Of a stretch of 64,000 nucleotides of DNA, positions 26,397 to 34,724 are shown in pieces; the stretch's first letter is position 1; every line of letters begins with the position of its first letter. The translations under genes were made by a program, and so were the position numbers. The notes below the pieces were generated by a model. That model was not told where the DNA came from. It made no database searches and saw nothing but the letters and a program-made list of their open reading frames with translations. The stretch covers positions 1-64,000 of the forward strand of contig JAQTYU010000001.1 of assembly GCA_028688145.1 (NCBI GenBank). Reading direction: 5' to 3'. Source of the DNA: Thiotrichaceae bacterium (GTDB lineage Bacteria; Pseudomonadota; Gammaproteobacteria; Beggiatoales; Beggiatoaceae).

Positions 26397-27248
26397 TTAC
26401 TTAGTCCATGCTTTCACTTTGTCAGGATTTTGCTGAACCCAACGTTTGGCGTTTAAATAAGGATCAGCTCCTTTTTCTTCATTCCAAACCATGATGGTTT
26501 GCATATCGGCGGGTGTCCATGAAAACTGGTCCAGCACACGATACACCTCGGGTAACTCTTTTTTCAAATCTTTACGCACGATGGTGCTGATGTAACCGCC
26601 ACTGCCATACACATTTTTGCTGTCGCTCAAATATTTCAGTTTCCAACGTGAAAACATCCAGTGGGGAGTCCAGCCCGTCACCACAATCCACCGCTTTTCT
26701 TTAATCGCATTGCTCAATTCTGCGGTCATGGTCGCGCCGCTGCCTTCCACCAATTTAAAGCCTTTTAAAGCATAATCTTTGATGACTTGCTCGGTTTTGG
26801 TCATCAAGCCAGCACCGGGGTCAATCCCAATAATTTTGCCGTTGAGCTTGTCAACATTGGCATTTAATTCTTCAATGGAATTCACTTTTACATAATCAGG
26901 AACAACCAAACCAATGCGTGTGCCTTGCAGATTGGGACCTAAATCTTCAATCTTGTCTTTCACCGCCGCCAAATAATGCGCGTGGGTGGTGTCTAACCAT
27001 GCAGCAACCAATCCATCTGCATCTCCCGTGCCAACCGATTGCCACATTGCAGCGGCACTGACAGGGGTAATTTTCACTTCATAACCCAAATTTTCCAGCA
27101 CCACGCGAATCACGTTAGTGCTGACCACCTCGCTAGACCATTCAACATAAACCAGTTTCACTTTACCTTTGCTCGCCGCGCTGACCGAAGGAAGCCATAA
27201 ACAGCTCACAAGGCTCAGCAGCAGTGCACAAGACTTTAAAAATTTCAT
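26397..27248 (-). CDS. proX: Glycine betaine/proline ABC transporter binding protein, copy 1
   Basis: 283 residues with a Sec signal (1-24, ending SVSAAS). It belongs to the OpuAC/ProX fold: KLVYVEWSSEVVSTNVIRVV at the start, GDADGLVAAWLDTTH, IIGIDPGAGLMTKTEQVI, and VVTGWTPHWMFSRWKLKYL, whose Trp residues form the cage for the quaternary ammonium group. Periplasmic. It is one of two paralogous binding proteins, located at the distal end of the cluster and separated from the other by a hairpin repeat. Confidence 0.92.
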   Translation of the reverse strand: MKFLKSCALLLSLVSCLWLPSVSAASKGKVKLVYVEWSSEVVSTNVIRVVLENLGYEVKITPVSAAAMWQSVGTGDADGLVAAWLDTTHAHYLAAVKDKIEDLGPNLQGTRIGLVVPDYVKVNSIEELNANVDKLNGKIIGIDPGAGLMTKTEQVIKDYALKGFKLVEGSGATMTAELSNAIKEKRWIVVTGWTPHWMFSRWKLKYLSDSKNVYGSGGYISTIVRKDLKKELPEVYRVLDQFSWTPADMQTIMVWNEEKGADPYLNAKRWVQQNPDKVKAWTK

Positions 27249-27372
27249 GCGATTTGCTCCTGTGAAAATAAATATGAAAATAATACGTGTTACTGTATCG
27301 CTAAATCCCCATGAGGATTTTAAAAATCAAAGCGTAGCCCGAATGAAGTGTAGCGGAATGCGGGGGACTTTT

Positions 27373-27458
27373 AACTGCGCCCCTAAATCCCCTAAAGGGG
27401 ACTTCAAAGATAAACAACTTTTGTGTTTAGCCCCCTTAGGGGGTTGGGGGCTTCAGTT
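27373..27458. repeat. CCCCTTTAGGGG-family repeat pair between the two proX genes
   Basis: AACTGCGCCCC... at 27373 and ...GGGGGCTTCAGTT ending 27458 form an outer inverted repeat, with a CCCCTAAAGGGG unit and a CCCCCTTAGGGGG unit inside. It separates the two binding-protein genes and could modulate their relative expression. Confidence 0.75.
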
Positions 27459-27465
27459 AAGTAAT

Positions 27466-28332
27466 TTACTTAACCAGTTTAGGCTCTAACCATTGTTTAA
27501 CCCGTTCAGGATTTTCTTTTAACCAACGCTGTGCGGTTTTATAAGGGTCAGCATAGTTTTCAACATTCCAAAACATCACCTTTTGCATTTCTTCCACACT
27601 CCAGTAGAAATTATCTAAAATACGATAAACTTCAGGCTGTTGTTGTGCTAAACCTTTACGCACCACGGTAGCAATAAACCCATTATAATCATAAACTTTT
27701 TTAGGGTCTTTAAGAAATTTCAGTTTCCAGCGTAAAAACATCCAATGTGGCACCCAGCCTGTGACCACAATCCAACGTTTTGTATCCACCGCATCTGATA
27801 AAGCCTGCGTCATTGCCACTTCACTGCTCAGTGCCAGATGATAATTTTTCAGTGCGTAAGCATGACGGGCTTGGACAGTTCTGCCCATTACCCCAGCACC
27901 GGGGTCAATTCCAATAATCTTGCCACCAAACTTGTCAATGTTCGCGTTAAGCTCTTCAATCGAATTAATATTCACATATTCAGGCACAACCAAACCGACG
28001 CGCGTGCCTTCTAAATTCGCGCCCAAAGACTCAATTTTATCCCCAAATAAGTTTAAATATTGCCCTTGAGTATTATCTAACCACGCGCCCACCGTGGCAT
28101 CGGCTGTGCCATTAGCGACGGATTGCCACATCCCAAGCGTGTTGGTGGCGGTAATTTGCACTTCATAACCTGCTTGTTCAAGCAAAGCTTTGACAATGTT
28201 GGTGCTCACTACTTCGCTAGACCATTCGACATAGACTAATTTCACTACGCCTTTTGAAGCAGCCTGCACAGGTGATAAACTGCTGTATATAAAGATAATT
28301 ATTCCGAGAATCCTACCCAAAGAAGGCAGCAT
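27466..28332 (-). CDS. Glycine betaine/proline ABC transporter binding protein, copy 2
   Basis: 288 residues from the ATG at 28332, preceded by AGGAGAAG; the open frame continues to 28485 but includes repeat DNA and lacks a ribosome site. The signal peptide ends near SPVQAAS. It has the same binding-protein fold as copy 1 (KLVYVEWSSEVVSTNIVKAL, IIGIDPGAGVMGRTVQARHA, VVTGWVPHWMFLRWKLKFL). Both keep the Trp-rich binding site, so they probably differ in affinity or in the osmolyte they prefer. Confidence 0.92.
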   Translation of the reverse strand: MLPSLGRILGIIIFIYSSLSPVQAASKGVVKLVYVEWSSEVVSTNIVKALLEQAGYEVQITATNTLGMWQSVANGTADATVGAWLDNTQGQYLNLFGDKIESLGANLEGTRVGLVVPEYVNINSIEELNANIDKFGGKIIGIDPGAGVMGRTVQARHAYALKNYHLALSSEVAMTQALSDAVDTKRWIVVTGWVPHWMFLRWKLKFLKDPKKVYDYNGFIATVVRKGLAQQQPEVYRILDNFYWSVEEMQKVMFWNVENYADPYKTAQRWLKENPERVKQWLEPKLVK

Positions 28333-28367
28333 TATTCTTCTCCTTGTTTGTATTTTTGATGAATCTA

Positions 28368-28399
28368 CTGAAGTCCCCAACCCCCTAAAGGGAAGGGCT
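28368..28399. repeat. CCCCTTTAGGGG-family repeat, single unit
   Basis: CCCCAACCCCCTAAAGGG flanked by CTGAAGT and AAGGGCT, in the leader of the second binding-protein gene. Confidence 0.65.
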
Positions 28400-28553
28400 A
28401 AATCATTAGCGTTTATTCCATTTAGGAACATTAGCTTATATATACTTTGCCGTTTATCACTGTTTTCTCTCGTTCCAAGTGCCACTTGGGAATAAGAAAA
28501 AACATATTGTTATGCACGCTTTGAGACATATACCTAGAACCATCATGTTTCAC

Positions 28554-28583
28554 GGTGGAATACGCCACGCTATTCCACCCTAC
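28554..28583. repeat. GGTGGAATACGC...CTATTCCACC hairpin repeat, copy 1
   Basis: A 30-bp hairpin unit whose arms GGTGGAATA and TATTCCACC are complementary, followed by CTAC. Related copies are at 55223-55308 (two, inverted) and 59022-59051. This copy has a CC in place of CT in the loop region. Confidence 0.75.
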
Positions 28584-28602
28584 TTCTAATTATTAAAATG
28601 TT

Positions 28603-28672
28603 TAAAGCCCCCTTTAGGGGGTTGGGGGCTGCTTTTAAATCGACTTTAGATATAAAAGGGATTTAGGGGCTT
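28603..28672. repeat. CCCCTTTAGGGG-family repeat pair beside proW
   Basis: AAAGCCCCCTTTAGGGGG then TTAGGGGCTTTCTTTTTA; on the minus strand this immediately follows the permease stop and may also act as its terminator. Confidence 0.65.
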
Positions 28673-28677
28673 TCTTT

Positions 28678-29520
28678 TTAATAATCCTGCAATCGCTTCG
28701 CAATATTTTGGGTGATGCGATCCAGCAACATTGCCAAAATCACCACCGCAATGCCTGCCTCAAAACCTGCGCCCGCTTGTAAACGTTGAATCGCTTTCCA
28801 CACTTCACCGCCCAAACCACCCGCGCCAATCATCGCAGAAATCACCACCATCGACAGCGATAACATAATGGTTTGATTAATCCCCGCCATAATCGTCGGC
28901 ACTGCCAGCGGCAATTGCACTTTAAATAATTTTTGACGTGGCGTAGAACCAAAAGCATCCGCCGCTTCAATCAACTGCACTGGCACTTGCTGAATGCCCA
29001 AACAAGTGAAACGAATCGCGGGCGGCATCGCAAACACCACTGTTGCAAAGATTGCGGAAACCACGCCTAAACCAAAGAACGGAATCGCGGGAATTAAATA
29101 CACAAAGGCAGGCATGGTTTGCATAAAATCTAAAATCGGCATCACGATGCGCCGCGCCGTGGGAGAAAGTGCGGTGTAAATCCCTAAAGGCACACCCAGC
29201 AAAATGGCGATGAAAGTCGCGATTAAGACTAAAGTGATGGTTTCCACCGTGGGCAGCCACAAGCGCAAATTCCAGACAAATAATAAACCCAGTGCTGTGG
29301 CAATTCCTAAATTGCGCCCCGCAAATCGCCACGCCAAACCTGCAAAAATCCCAATTAATAACCACGGCGGCAACAGCATCAGGCTTGAAACCAAGCCGTC
29401 CATTAAACTTTCAATTAATTTACTGATCGCTTTGGTGAGAAACGCGAAATTTTCAGTCAGAAAATTCAGTGCTTGCTCAACCAACTCATCAAGGGGAAAT
29501 TTTGGAACGCTATAATCCAT
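28678..29520 (-). CDS. proW: Glycine betaine/proline ABC transporter permease
   Basis: 280 residues, with at least six membrane helices from about residue 40 on. The inner-membrane permease motif EAADAFGSTPRQKLFKVQLP (the EAA loop that docks onto the ATPase) is near residue 185. FMQTMPAFVYLIPAIPFFG and GGLGGEVWKAIQRLQAGAGF are typical of ProW/OpuAB. The short N-terminal tail makes it closer to OpuAB than to the long E. coli ProW. It lies 11 bases after the ATPase gene. Confidence 0.95.
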   Translation of the reverse strand: MDYSVPKFPLDELVEQALNFLTENFAFLTKAISKLIESLMDGLVSSLMLLPPWLLIGIFAGLAWRFAGRNLGIATALGLLFVWNLRLWLPTVETITLVLIATFIAILLGVPLGIYTALSPTARRIVMPILDFMQTMPAFVYLIPAIPFFGLGVVSAIFATVVFAMPPAIRFTCLGIQQVPVQLIEAADAFGSTPRQKLFKVQLPLAVPTIMAGINQTIMLSLSMVVISAMIGAGGLGGEVWKAIQRLQAGAGFEAGIAVVILAMLLDRITQNIAKRLQDY

Positions 29521-29531
29521 AAAACTGCCTG

Positions 29532-30350
29532 CTAGTGTCGAGTGCGATCTAAAGTGGAAACAAAGCGTTGCACAAAGGCATCGGCAGGATTTTCGATAAT
29601 TTCTTGCGGTGTGCCAATTTGCACCACCGCCCCATCTTTCATCAAGGCAATTCTGTCGCCCAGCCGTAAAGCTTCTTCTAAATCATGGGTAATAAACAGA
29701 ATCGTTTTGTGCATTTGCGTTTGCAAACTGATAAGCTCGGCTTGCATATCGCGCCGAATCAGCGGGTCTAAAGCACTAAAAGCTTCATCCATGAGCAGAA
29801 TTTCAGGCTCGATTGCCAAAGCCCGCGCCAAGCCAACCCGTTGCTGCATCCCGCCGCTTAATTGATTGGGTTTCGCTTGTTCCCACCCGTCCAAACCCAC
29901 TAATTTCAAAGCACGACGCGCCCGCGCTTCACGTTCCTGTGCAGGCACTTGCTGAATTTCTAAGCCGTATTCGACATTGCTTAAAATACTGCGGTGAGGA
30001 AATAGCGCGAATTGTTGAAACACCATGCCTAACTTGTGCCGCCGTAACGCCAATAATTCCGCTGGTTTGAGTTGCAACACATCGCGCTCGTCGATGAAAA
30101 GTTGTCCGCTGCTCGGTTCAATTAAGCGATTTAAGCAGCGAATCAGCGTAGATTTGCCGCTACCGCTTAAACCCATAATCACAAAGATTTCACCCGCTTG
30201 CACTTCAAACGAGACATTTAACAAGCCGACGGTTAAACCCGTTTGATGCAGAATTTCATCTTTACTCGCACCTTGTGCCAGCAACGGCTGGGCGCGTTCA
30301 GGCTGTTCACCAAACACTTTGCTGATTTTCACCGCACGGATTTTGTCCAA
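29532..30350 (-). CDS. proV: Glycine betaine/proline ABC transporter ATPase
   Basis: 272 residues. Walker A is GLSGSGKST (60-68), the ABC signature LSGGMQQRVGLARAL, Walker B ILLMDEAFSALD, and the switch His is in FITHDLEEALRLGDR. The N-terminal ASKDEILHQTGLTVGL segment is typical of ProV. It stops shortly after the core and lacks the C-terminal CBS domains that act as the ionic-strength sensor in OpuA, so osmotic gating is probably done differently. Only three bases separate it from the cyclase gene upstream. Confidence 0.95.
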   Translation of the reverse strand: MDKIRAVKISKVFGEQPERAQPLLAQGASKDEILHQTGLTVGLLNVSFEVQAGEIFVIMGLSGSGKSTLIRCLNRLIEPSSGQLFIDERDVLQLKPAELLALRRHKLGMVFQQFALFPHRSILSNVEYGLEIQQVPAQEREARARRALKLVGLDGWEQAKPNQLSGGMQQRVGLARALAIEPEILLMDEAFSALDPLIRRDMQAELISLQTQMHKTILFITHDLEEALRLGDRIALMKDGAVVQIGTPQEIIENPADAFVQRFVSTLDRTRH

Positions 30351-30353
30351 AAC

Positions 30354-32507
30354 TTACGCCCCCACCACTGGATGTTCAGGATTGTGACAACGATCCAGAT
30401 AAATTTTTGCCACGGTATCGTGAGGATTCTGCGCCAAACATTCCGCAAATAAGCGCGCACTGGTTTCAATATCGTGTAAATCATAATAGTAACGCAGGGC
30501 TTCGGAAAACTTTTCTAAGGTGTCTAATTTACCTTGACGATTTTCTTCAGCATCCGCATCAAACACTTCATAAACCGTGACTAATTCTGATTTGCCTTTG
30601 ACTTTGACCTTATCCACCATGCGGATTGAATACGCCGCAGGATTCACTAAACGGCTGTAGGTTTGATGACTGATCAGTAAAGCCACGCCGTAGTTTTTGG
30701 TCAAACCTTCAATCCGTGAAGCTAAATTCACCGCATCGCTAATCACCGAGCCGTCCATACGATTATGTCCGCCCACCGTGCCTAACATCAGTTTGCCTGT
30801 ATTAATCCCAATCCCAATATGAATCGGAATATAGCCATCTTGTTGACGATGTTCGTTGTATTCGACCAAGCGATCTAACATGGTAATCCCTGCGGTCACC
30901 GCTTGATCGGCACTGCCCCCGAATAACGCCATGATTGCATCGCCAATATATTTGTCGATAAAGCCATCATTACGAATAATTTCAGGTTCCATGCGACTGA
31001 GATAAGCATTGATGAAGCGGAAGTTATCTTCAGGAGTCATGCTTTCAGACAGCGTGGTGAAGGAGCGAATGTCAGAAAACAAAATCGACATTTCTTTCTG
31101 CACTTGGTCGCCAAGGCGCACATCGACAATGCTTTTCTTATTCAAAAATTGTAGAAATTGATGCGGCACGAAACGGCTGTAGGCGGTGTTTAATTCTTCA
31201 AGGGTTTCAAAAGATTGTTTAAGCTGTTTGGACATGCTGTCAAAAGAACGCGCCAATTCGCCCAATTCGTCCGAACGCGCCACAGGCAACGATTGTGATT
31301 GATCCCAATCACCGCCCGAGAGTTTTTTCGCCGCTTTGTTTAAGCGCAAAATCGGTTGCACAATCCATTTTGACGTGAAGAAACCAATCGCAATTGCCAT
31401 CAACACCGCCATAAAACTCAGCATTAAAGTTGTGCGAGTGTTGATATTGATTTGTTCCATAAAATCAGCTTCAGGCACAACCACCACCGTCAACCACGGC
31501 AAACCAAAGGGATTGTTAAACGGAGCGACATGCACTAATTGCTGTTCGCCTTCAAAGGCAAAATGCAATTCTTCGCTACGACTGATATTGTTGAATTGCC
31601 CAAAATTACTGTTCAGAAATTGCGCGGTGGCTGCAATCAAAGGTTCTTGCACATCGAGGGCTTTTAAACGTTGTTTATTTTTATCAAAGGAAGGATAAGG
31701 GAAAGAACCACCGACTAATAAACCCGCTTTATCGACAATAAAGATTTTACCCGTTTTGCCCACTTTGACGCTGCGTAAAAAATCACTGATGCGGGTTAAG
31801 CTGAAATCTGCGCCGAGCACGCCTTGCAATTCGTTTTTATTATCCACATAAGGGGCAACAAAGCTCATGCCGAGTTGTTCTGTGCCTTTTGAGCCGATGA
31901 ATTGATAAATATCAGTCCACACAGGTTTGCCTGATTTCACCGCGGTTTGATACCACGGACGCAAGCGCGGGTCGTAAACCACGGGATTATTAAGATTTTT
32001 TTCAGTGCCGTCAAATTCAATGCTGTAATCGTCTAACAAGTTTTTGCTGGCAGCATCGCGCACGTTGTAAGCAAGTCCACCCTCATCTTTGCGTTGTAAG
32101 GCAATGTAATCGCCTGCTTTATTGCCTGCATAAATATAACTGAGGGAATCAAAAACTTTGCTTTGCTTGAGTAAGTGCGGCAACCAACTGCGCGGCTTGT
32201 CTAAGTTTAATTGTTGGTTGTTGATGGCATTCGCATTTAAATCGACCACCAAAGAGGGAATTTTTAAATAATTATTAATATATTGTTCGATGCGGGCAGT
32301 AATTTCGGTGTGTAATTGTGTCGCTAAATCACTGATAGCGATCTGTCCGTTTCGATAGGATAAATAGCCCGTCAGCCCCACAGCAAGGATAATTTGGAGC
32401 ATAAAAGGAACAACTAAAACCATGCGAATATGGGTTTTACTAAAGCTTTTAACCACGGGATTCGCTGTATTTTGGCTAGGTGACTGCTGGTGTGATGTGT
32501 CTGACAT
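30354..32507 (-). CDS. Membrane sensor class III adenylate/guanylate cyclase
   Basis: 717 residues. There is a first membrane helix at about 30-51, an extracytoplasmic dCACHE-like sensor region (about 60-350, with RLRPWYQTAVKSGKPVWTDI), a second helix at about 357-377, a HAMP linker (about 378-430), and a class III cyclase domain beginning KEMSILFSDIRSFTTLSE. The two metal aspartates are in FSDIRSF (about 476) and GDAIMALFGG (about 525). KVKVKGKSELVTVYEV closes the domain, followed by a short helical tail. It makes a cyclic nucleotide in response to a periplasmic ligand. It is co-transcribed with the osmolyte transporter (3-base gap). Confidence 0.92.
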   Translation of the reverse strand: MSDTSHQQSPSQNTANPVVKSFSKTHIRMVLVVPFMLQIILAVGLTGYLSYRNGQIAISDLATQLHTEITARIEQYINNYLKIPSLVVDLNANAINNQQLNLDKPRSWLPHLLKQSKVFDSLSYIYAGNKAGDYIALQRKDEGGLAYNVRDAASKNLLDDYSIEFDGTEKNLNNPVVYDPRLRPWYQTAVKSGKPVWTDIYQFIGSKGTEQLGMSFVAPYVDNKNELQGVLGADFSLTRISDFLRSVKVGKTGKIFIVDKAGLLVGGSFPYPSFDKNKQRLKALDVQEPLIAATAQFLNSNFGQFNNISRSEELHFAFEGEQQLVHVAPFNNPFGLPWLTVVVVPEADFMEQININTRTTLMLSFMAVLMAIAIGFFTSKWIVQPILRLNKAAKKLSGGDWDQSQSLPVARSDELGELARSFDSMSKQLKQSFETLEELNTAYSRFVPHQFLQFLNKKSIVDVRLGDQVQKEMSILFSDIRSFTTLSESMTPEDNFRFINAYLSRMEPEIIRNDGFIDKYIGDAIMALFGGSADQAVTAGITMLDRLVEYNEHRQQDGYIPIHIGIGINTGKLMLGTVGGHNRMDGSVISDAVNLASRIEGLTKNYGVALLISHQTYSRLVNPAAYSIRMVDKVKVKGKSELVTVYEVFDADAEENRQGKLDTLEKFSEALRYYYDLHDIETSARLFAECLAQNPHDTVAKIYLDRCHNPEHPVVGA

Positions 32508-32599
32508 TATGGTTATTGATCACTGTTACGAAACGAGAAACGTAATTCAAGGGATAAAATAGTCTACTTGCAAATTATATATGAACTGTTAAGAGGCGC

Positions 32600-32628
32600 G
32601 TAGAACTGTTTTTAGAAAACAGCTCTAC
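32600..32628 (-). terminator. Hairpin after the alpha/beta hydrolase gene
   Basis: GTAGAACTGTTTT pairs with AAAACAGCTCTAC with one mismatch, 65 bases after the minus-strand hydrolase stop. No T-run follows, so the call is tentative. Confidence 0.35.
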
Positions 32629-32692
32629 TCAAAAAGCCTCAGTTTTAATCAACCAAGAACCGGAGGCAGCATTAACGCTGTCTCCAAACGAT

Positions 32693-33997
32693 TCACTTGT
32701 TATCGCTGGAACTGGTTTTCTTAGTGCTCCGCGAGGCAGTGCGTGGTTTTGTCGTGGACTTACTTGCCGCTTCAGCCGCTTTCACTTCAGTCTTAGCTGC
32801 TTCAATCACGGGTTTGACGACTTCCACTGCTTTTTCAACGACAGGTTCGACTGCCTTTTTCACTGCGGGAACGACAGGCTTGCTTTCAGCCGCTTTCACT
32901 TCCGTTTTAGCAGCTTCAATCACGGGTTTGACGACTTCCGCTGCTTTTTCAACGACAGGTTCGACCGCTTTTTTCACTTCGGGAACGACGGGCTTACTTT
33001 CAGCCGCTTTCACTTCGGTTTTAGCAGCTTCAGCCGCAGGTTTGACGGCTTCCACTGCTTTTTCAACGACAGGTTCAACCGCCTTTTTCACTTCGGGAAC
33101 GACGGGCTTACTTTCAGCCGCCTTCACTTCAGTTTTTGCCGCTGCAACCACGGGTTCAACTGCTTTTTTCACTGCTTCGACCACGGTTTTCACTTCGCTG
33201 GGTTTGGCAGGAACGGTTTTTTCTAACCAATCGATCATGTAATCCGCCACTTCTTGCCAGTTATTTTCTAACATCATGGCGTGTGCCGTTTTGGGGAAAA
33301 CATGAGAAGGCGCATCGTATAAATGCCCAGTCCATTCAACCACGCTTGGGGGCAGGAACGCATCTTTTTCCGCACCTAACACTAACAAGGGAATCGGTCC
33401 TTTGAAAGCCAAATGGGGCAGATTTAAGCCCATCATGTCTAACATTACTCGTTGTGATTCGCCTTGCACATGGTGGAAAAATTTGTGCAATTTATCATCA
33501 GAAACATCTTCTGATAATAAGGCATGTTTAACCGCACTTGGGGTTGCAAAACGAGGACTTAAGTTTTGCAGCAAGAATAATTGACTAAACAGCATCGGAT
33601 CGCTCCATGCCATGTAGAAAATTGTGGTCCATAAACCTGTGGGGGGCACAGAGTTCATTAACACCGCAGCGGGGGAGGAATGTTTTTCTAAATACTTTTG
33701 AATAATCATACCGCCCATAGAGTGCCCTACAAGAATAGGTTCTTCACCAATGGTTTCAATTGCGGTGCGTACATCACTGATATAATTATCAAGGCTGGTG
33801 AAGGCGAGATTTTCAATCCCTTCACTTTCGCCATGACCGCGTAAACTCAGTGCGTAAGCAGGATAGCCTTGTGAGGCAAAATAAGGTAGGAAGTATTCTT
33901 CCCAGCACCACGCGCCTGCAAATGCGCCATGAATAAACAGAATAGGCTTTTTATGGCTGGGTTGGCTGGGTTGGCATTGGAGGATTTCTAAGTGCAT
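32693..33997 (-). CDS. Alpha/beta hydrolase with long Ala/Lys/Pro/Glu repeat tail
   Basis: 434 residues. Residues 1-255 are an alpha/beta hydrolase: HGAFAGAW oxyanion loop, nucleophile Ser93 in LVGHSMGG, and a late His in KTAHAMMLENNW. No signal peptide. Residues from about 260 to 434 form a low-complexity tail built of a 38-residue unit (AAKTEVKAAESKPVVPEVKK and AVEPVVEKAVEAVKPAAE) repeated three times plus a partial, ending in a basic Ser/Thr/Lys-rich tip (KPRTASRSTKKTSSSDNK). Such tails resemble histone-H1-like or phasin-type sequences and may bind DNA, polyphosphate or storage granules. The substrate is unknown. Confidence 0.85.
   Translation of the reverse strand: MHLEILQCQPSQPSHKKPILFIHGAFAGAWCWEEYFLPYFASQGYPAYALSLRGHGESEGIENLAFTSLDNYISDVRTAIETIGEEPILVGHSMGGMIIQKYLEKHSSPAAVLMNSVPPTGLWTTIFYMAWSDPMLFSQLFLLQNLSPRFATPSAVKHALLSEDVSDDKLHKFFHHVQGESQRVMLDMMGLNLPHLAFKGPIPLLVLGAEKDAFLPPSVVEWTGHLYDAPSHVFPKTAHAMMLENNWQEVADYMIDWLEKTVPAKPSEVKTVVEAVKKAVEPVVAAAKTEVKAAESKPVVPEVKKAVEPVVEKAVEAVKPAAEAAKTEVKAAESKPVVPEVKKAVEPVVEKAAEVVKPVIEAAKTEVKAAESKPVVPAVKKAVEPVVEKAVEVVKPVIEAAKTEVKAAEAASKSTTKPRTASRSTKKTSSSDNK
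32773..33228. repeat. 114-bp tandem repeat encoding the hydrolase tail
   Basis: The phrase CAGCCGCTTTCACTTC recurs at 32773, 32887, 33001 and 33115, exactly 114 bp (38 codons) apart, with small differences between units. Repeats of this kind change copy number by slippage. Confidence 0.9.
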
Positions 33998-34013
33998 CGT
34001 GAGAACCTTAAGG

Positions 34014-34724
34014 TCAGTGAGTTTCTTTTAACTGGAAAGTGTCGTCATACGCTTCAAGTGGCGGGTAAGCGAGTGCTTGGGTGGTTTCTAAGGTTTGCAA
34101 GCGTTGCGTATATTGTAGTAGGTAATGTTCGCGTTGTTCAGGACTAACACGGGCAGGCGACCATGCGATGAAAGGCGGTATCACCTGCATTCCCACGAAG
34201 TACAACATTCCATGTTGAATGGGATAGAGAATTTTTTCGATGTCCCCGTTCATCCCTGTGGGGCTATACATGTTGTCAGGGCCGCCCGTGGTCAGGGCTA
34301 ACATGGCTTTACGCCCAACCAAGCCCCCTTGGTTATAAAACTTGTGCGTGCCGCCATAGGCAAAGCCTGTGCAAAATACCCGATCAATCCAGCCTTTCAA
34401 TATTGCAGGAACAGAAAACCACCATAAGGGAAATTGAAAAATAACGAAGTCTGCCCACCTTAATTTTTCCTGCTCAATACGAATGTCTTCTGCAAGCATT
34501 CCATGATCGTAGGCAATATTTTGTTCGATTTGATATTTGAAATAATCGGGGTTGCCAAGCCGCGCAAAATCGTTTCGATCTGCGGTCGCTTTAAATTGCA
34601 TTTCATACAAATCAGAAACGATGACTTGATGTCCTGCGGCGGCTAATACCGCACATGCGGTGTCTTTCATGGCTGAATTAAACGACTTAGCTTCTTGATG
34701 TGCATATACAATTAGGATATTCAT
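34014..34724 (-). CDS. NAD(P)H:quinone oxidoreductase, flavodoxin fold (NQO-like)
   Basis: 236 residues from the ATG at 34724 with AGAGAG upstream. It begins MNILIVYAHQEAKSFNSAM (flavin phosphate loop) and has FVIFQFPLWWFSVPAILKGW and DRVFCTGFAYG, then LALTTGGPDNMYSPTGMNG, all hallmarks of the NQO1/MdaB/YwrO family. Cytoplasmic FAD/FMN enzyme that reduces quinones by two electrons. It is transcribed ahead of the alpha/beta hydrolase with a 16-base gap, so the two probably form an operon. Confidence 0.92.
   Translation of the reverse strand: MNILIVYAHQEAKSFNSAMKDTACAVLAAAGHQVIVSDLYEMQFKATADRNDFARLGNPDYFKYQIEQNIAYDHGMLAEDIRIEQEKLRWADFVIFQFPLWWFSVPAILKGWIDRVFCTGFAYGGTHKFYNQGGLVGRKAMLALTTGGPDNMYSPTGMNGDIEKILYPIQHGMLYFVGMQVIPPFIAWSPARVSPEQREHYLLQYTQRLQTLETTQALAYPPLEAYDDTFQLKETH

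Noticed and set aside
32773..33228. Possible CRISPR array because of regular spacing
   Set aside because: Units are 114 bp, contiguous and in frame with a protein; no repeat-spacer alternation. The 102-bp repeats at 38918 were rejected for the same reason.
32697..33242. Plus-strand 181-codon Ala/Ser/Thr-rich open frame
   Set aside because: It is the complement of the hydrolase repeat tail; repeats keep several frames open by chance.
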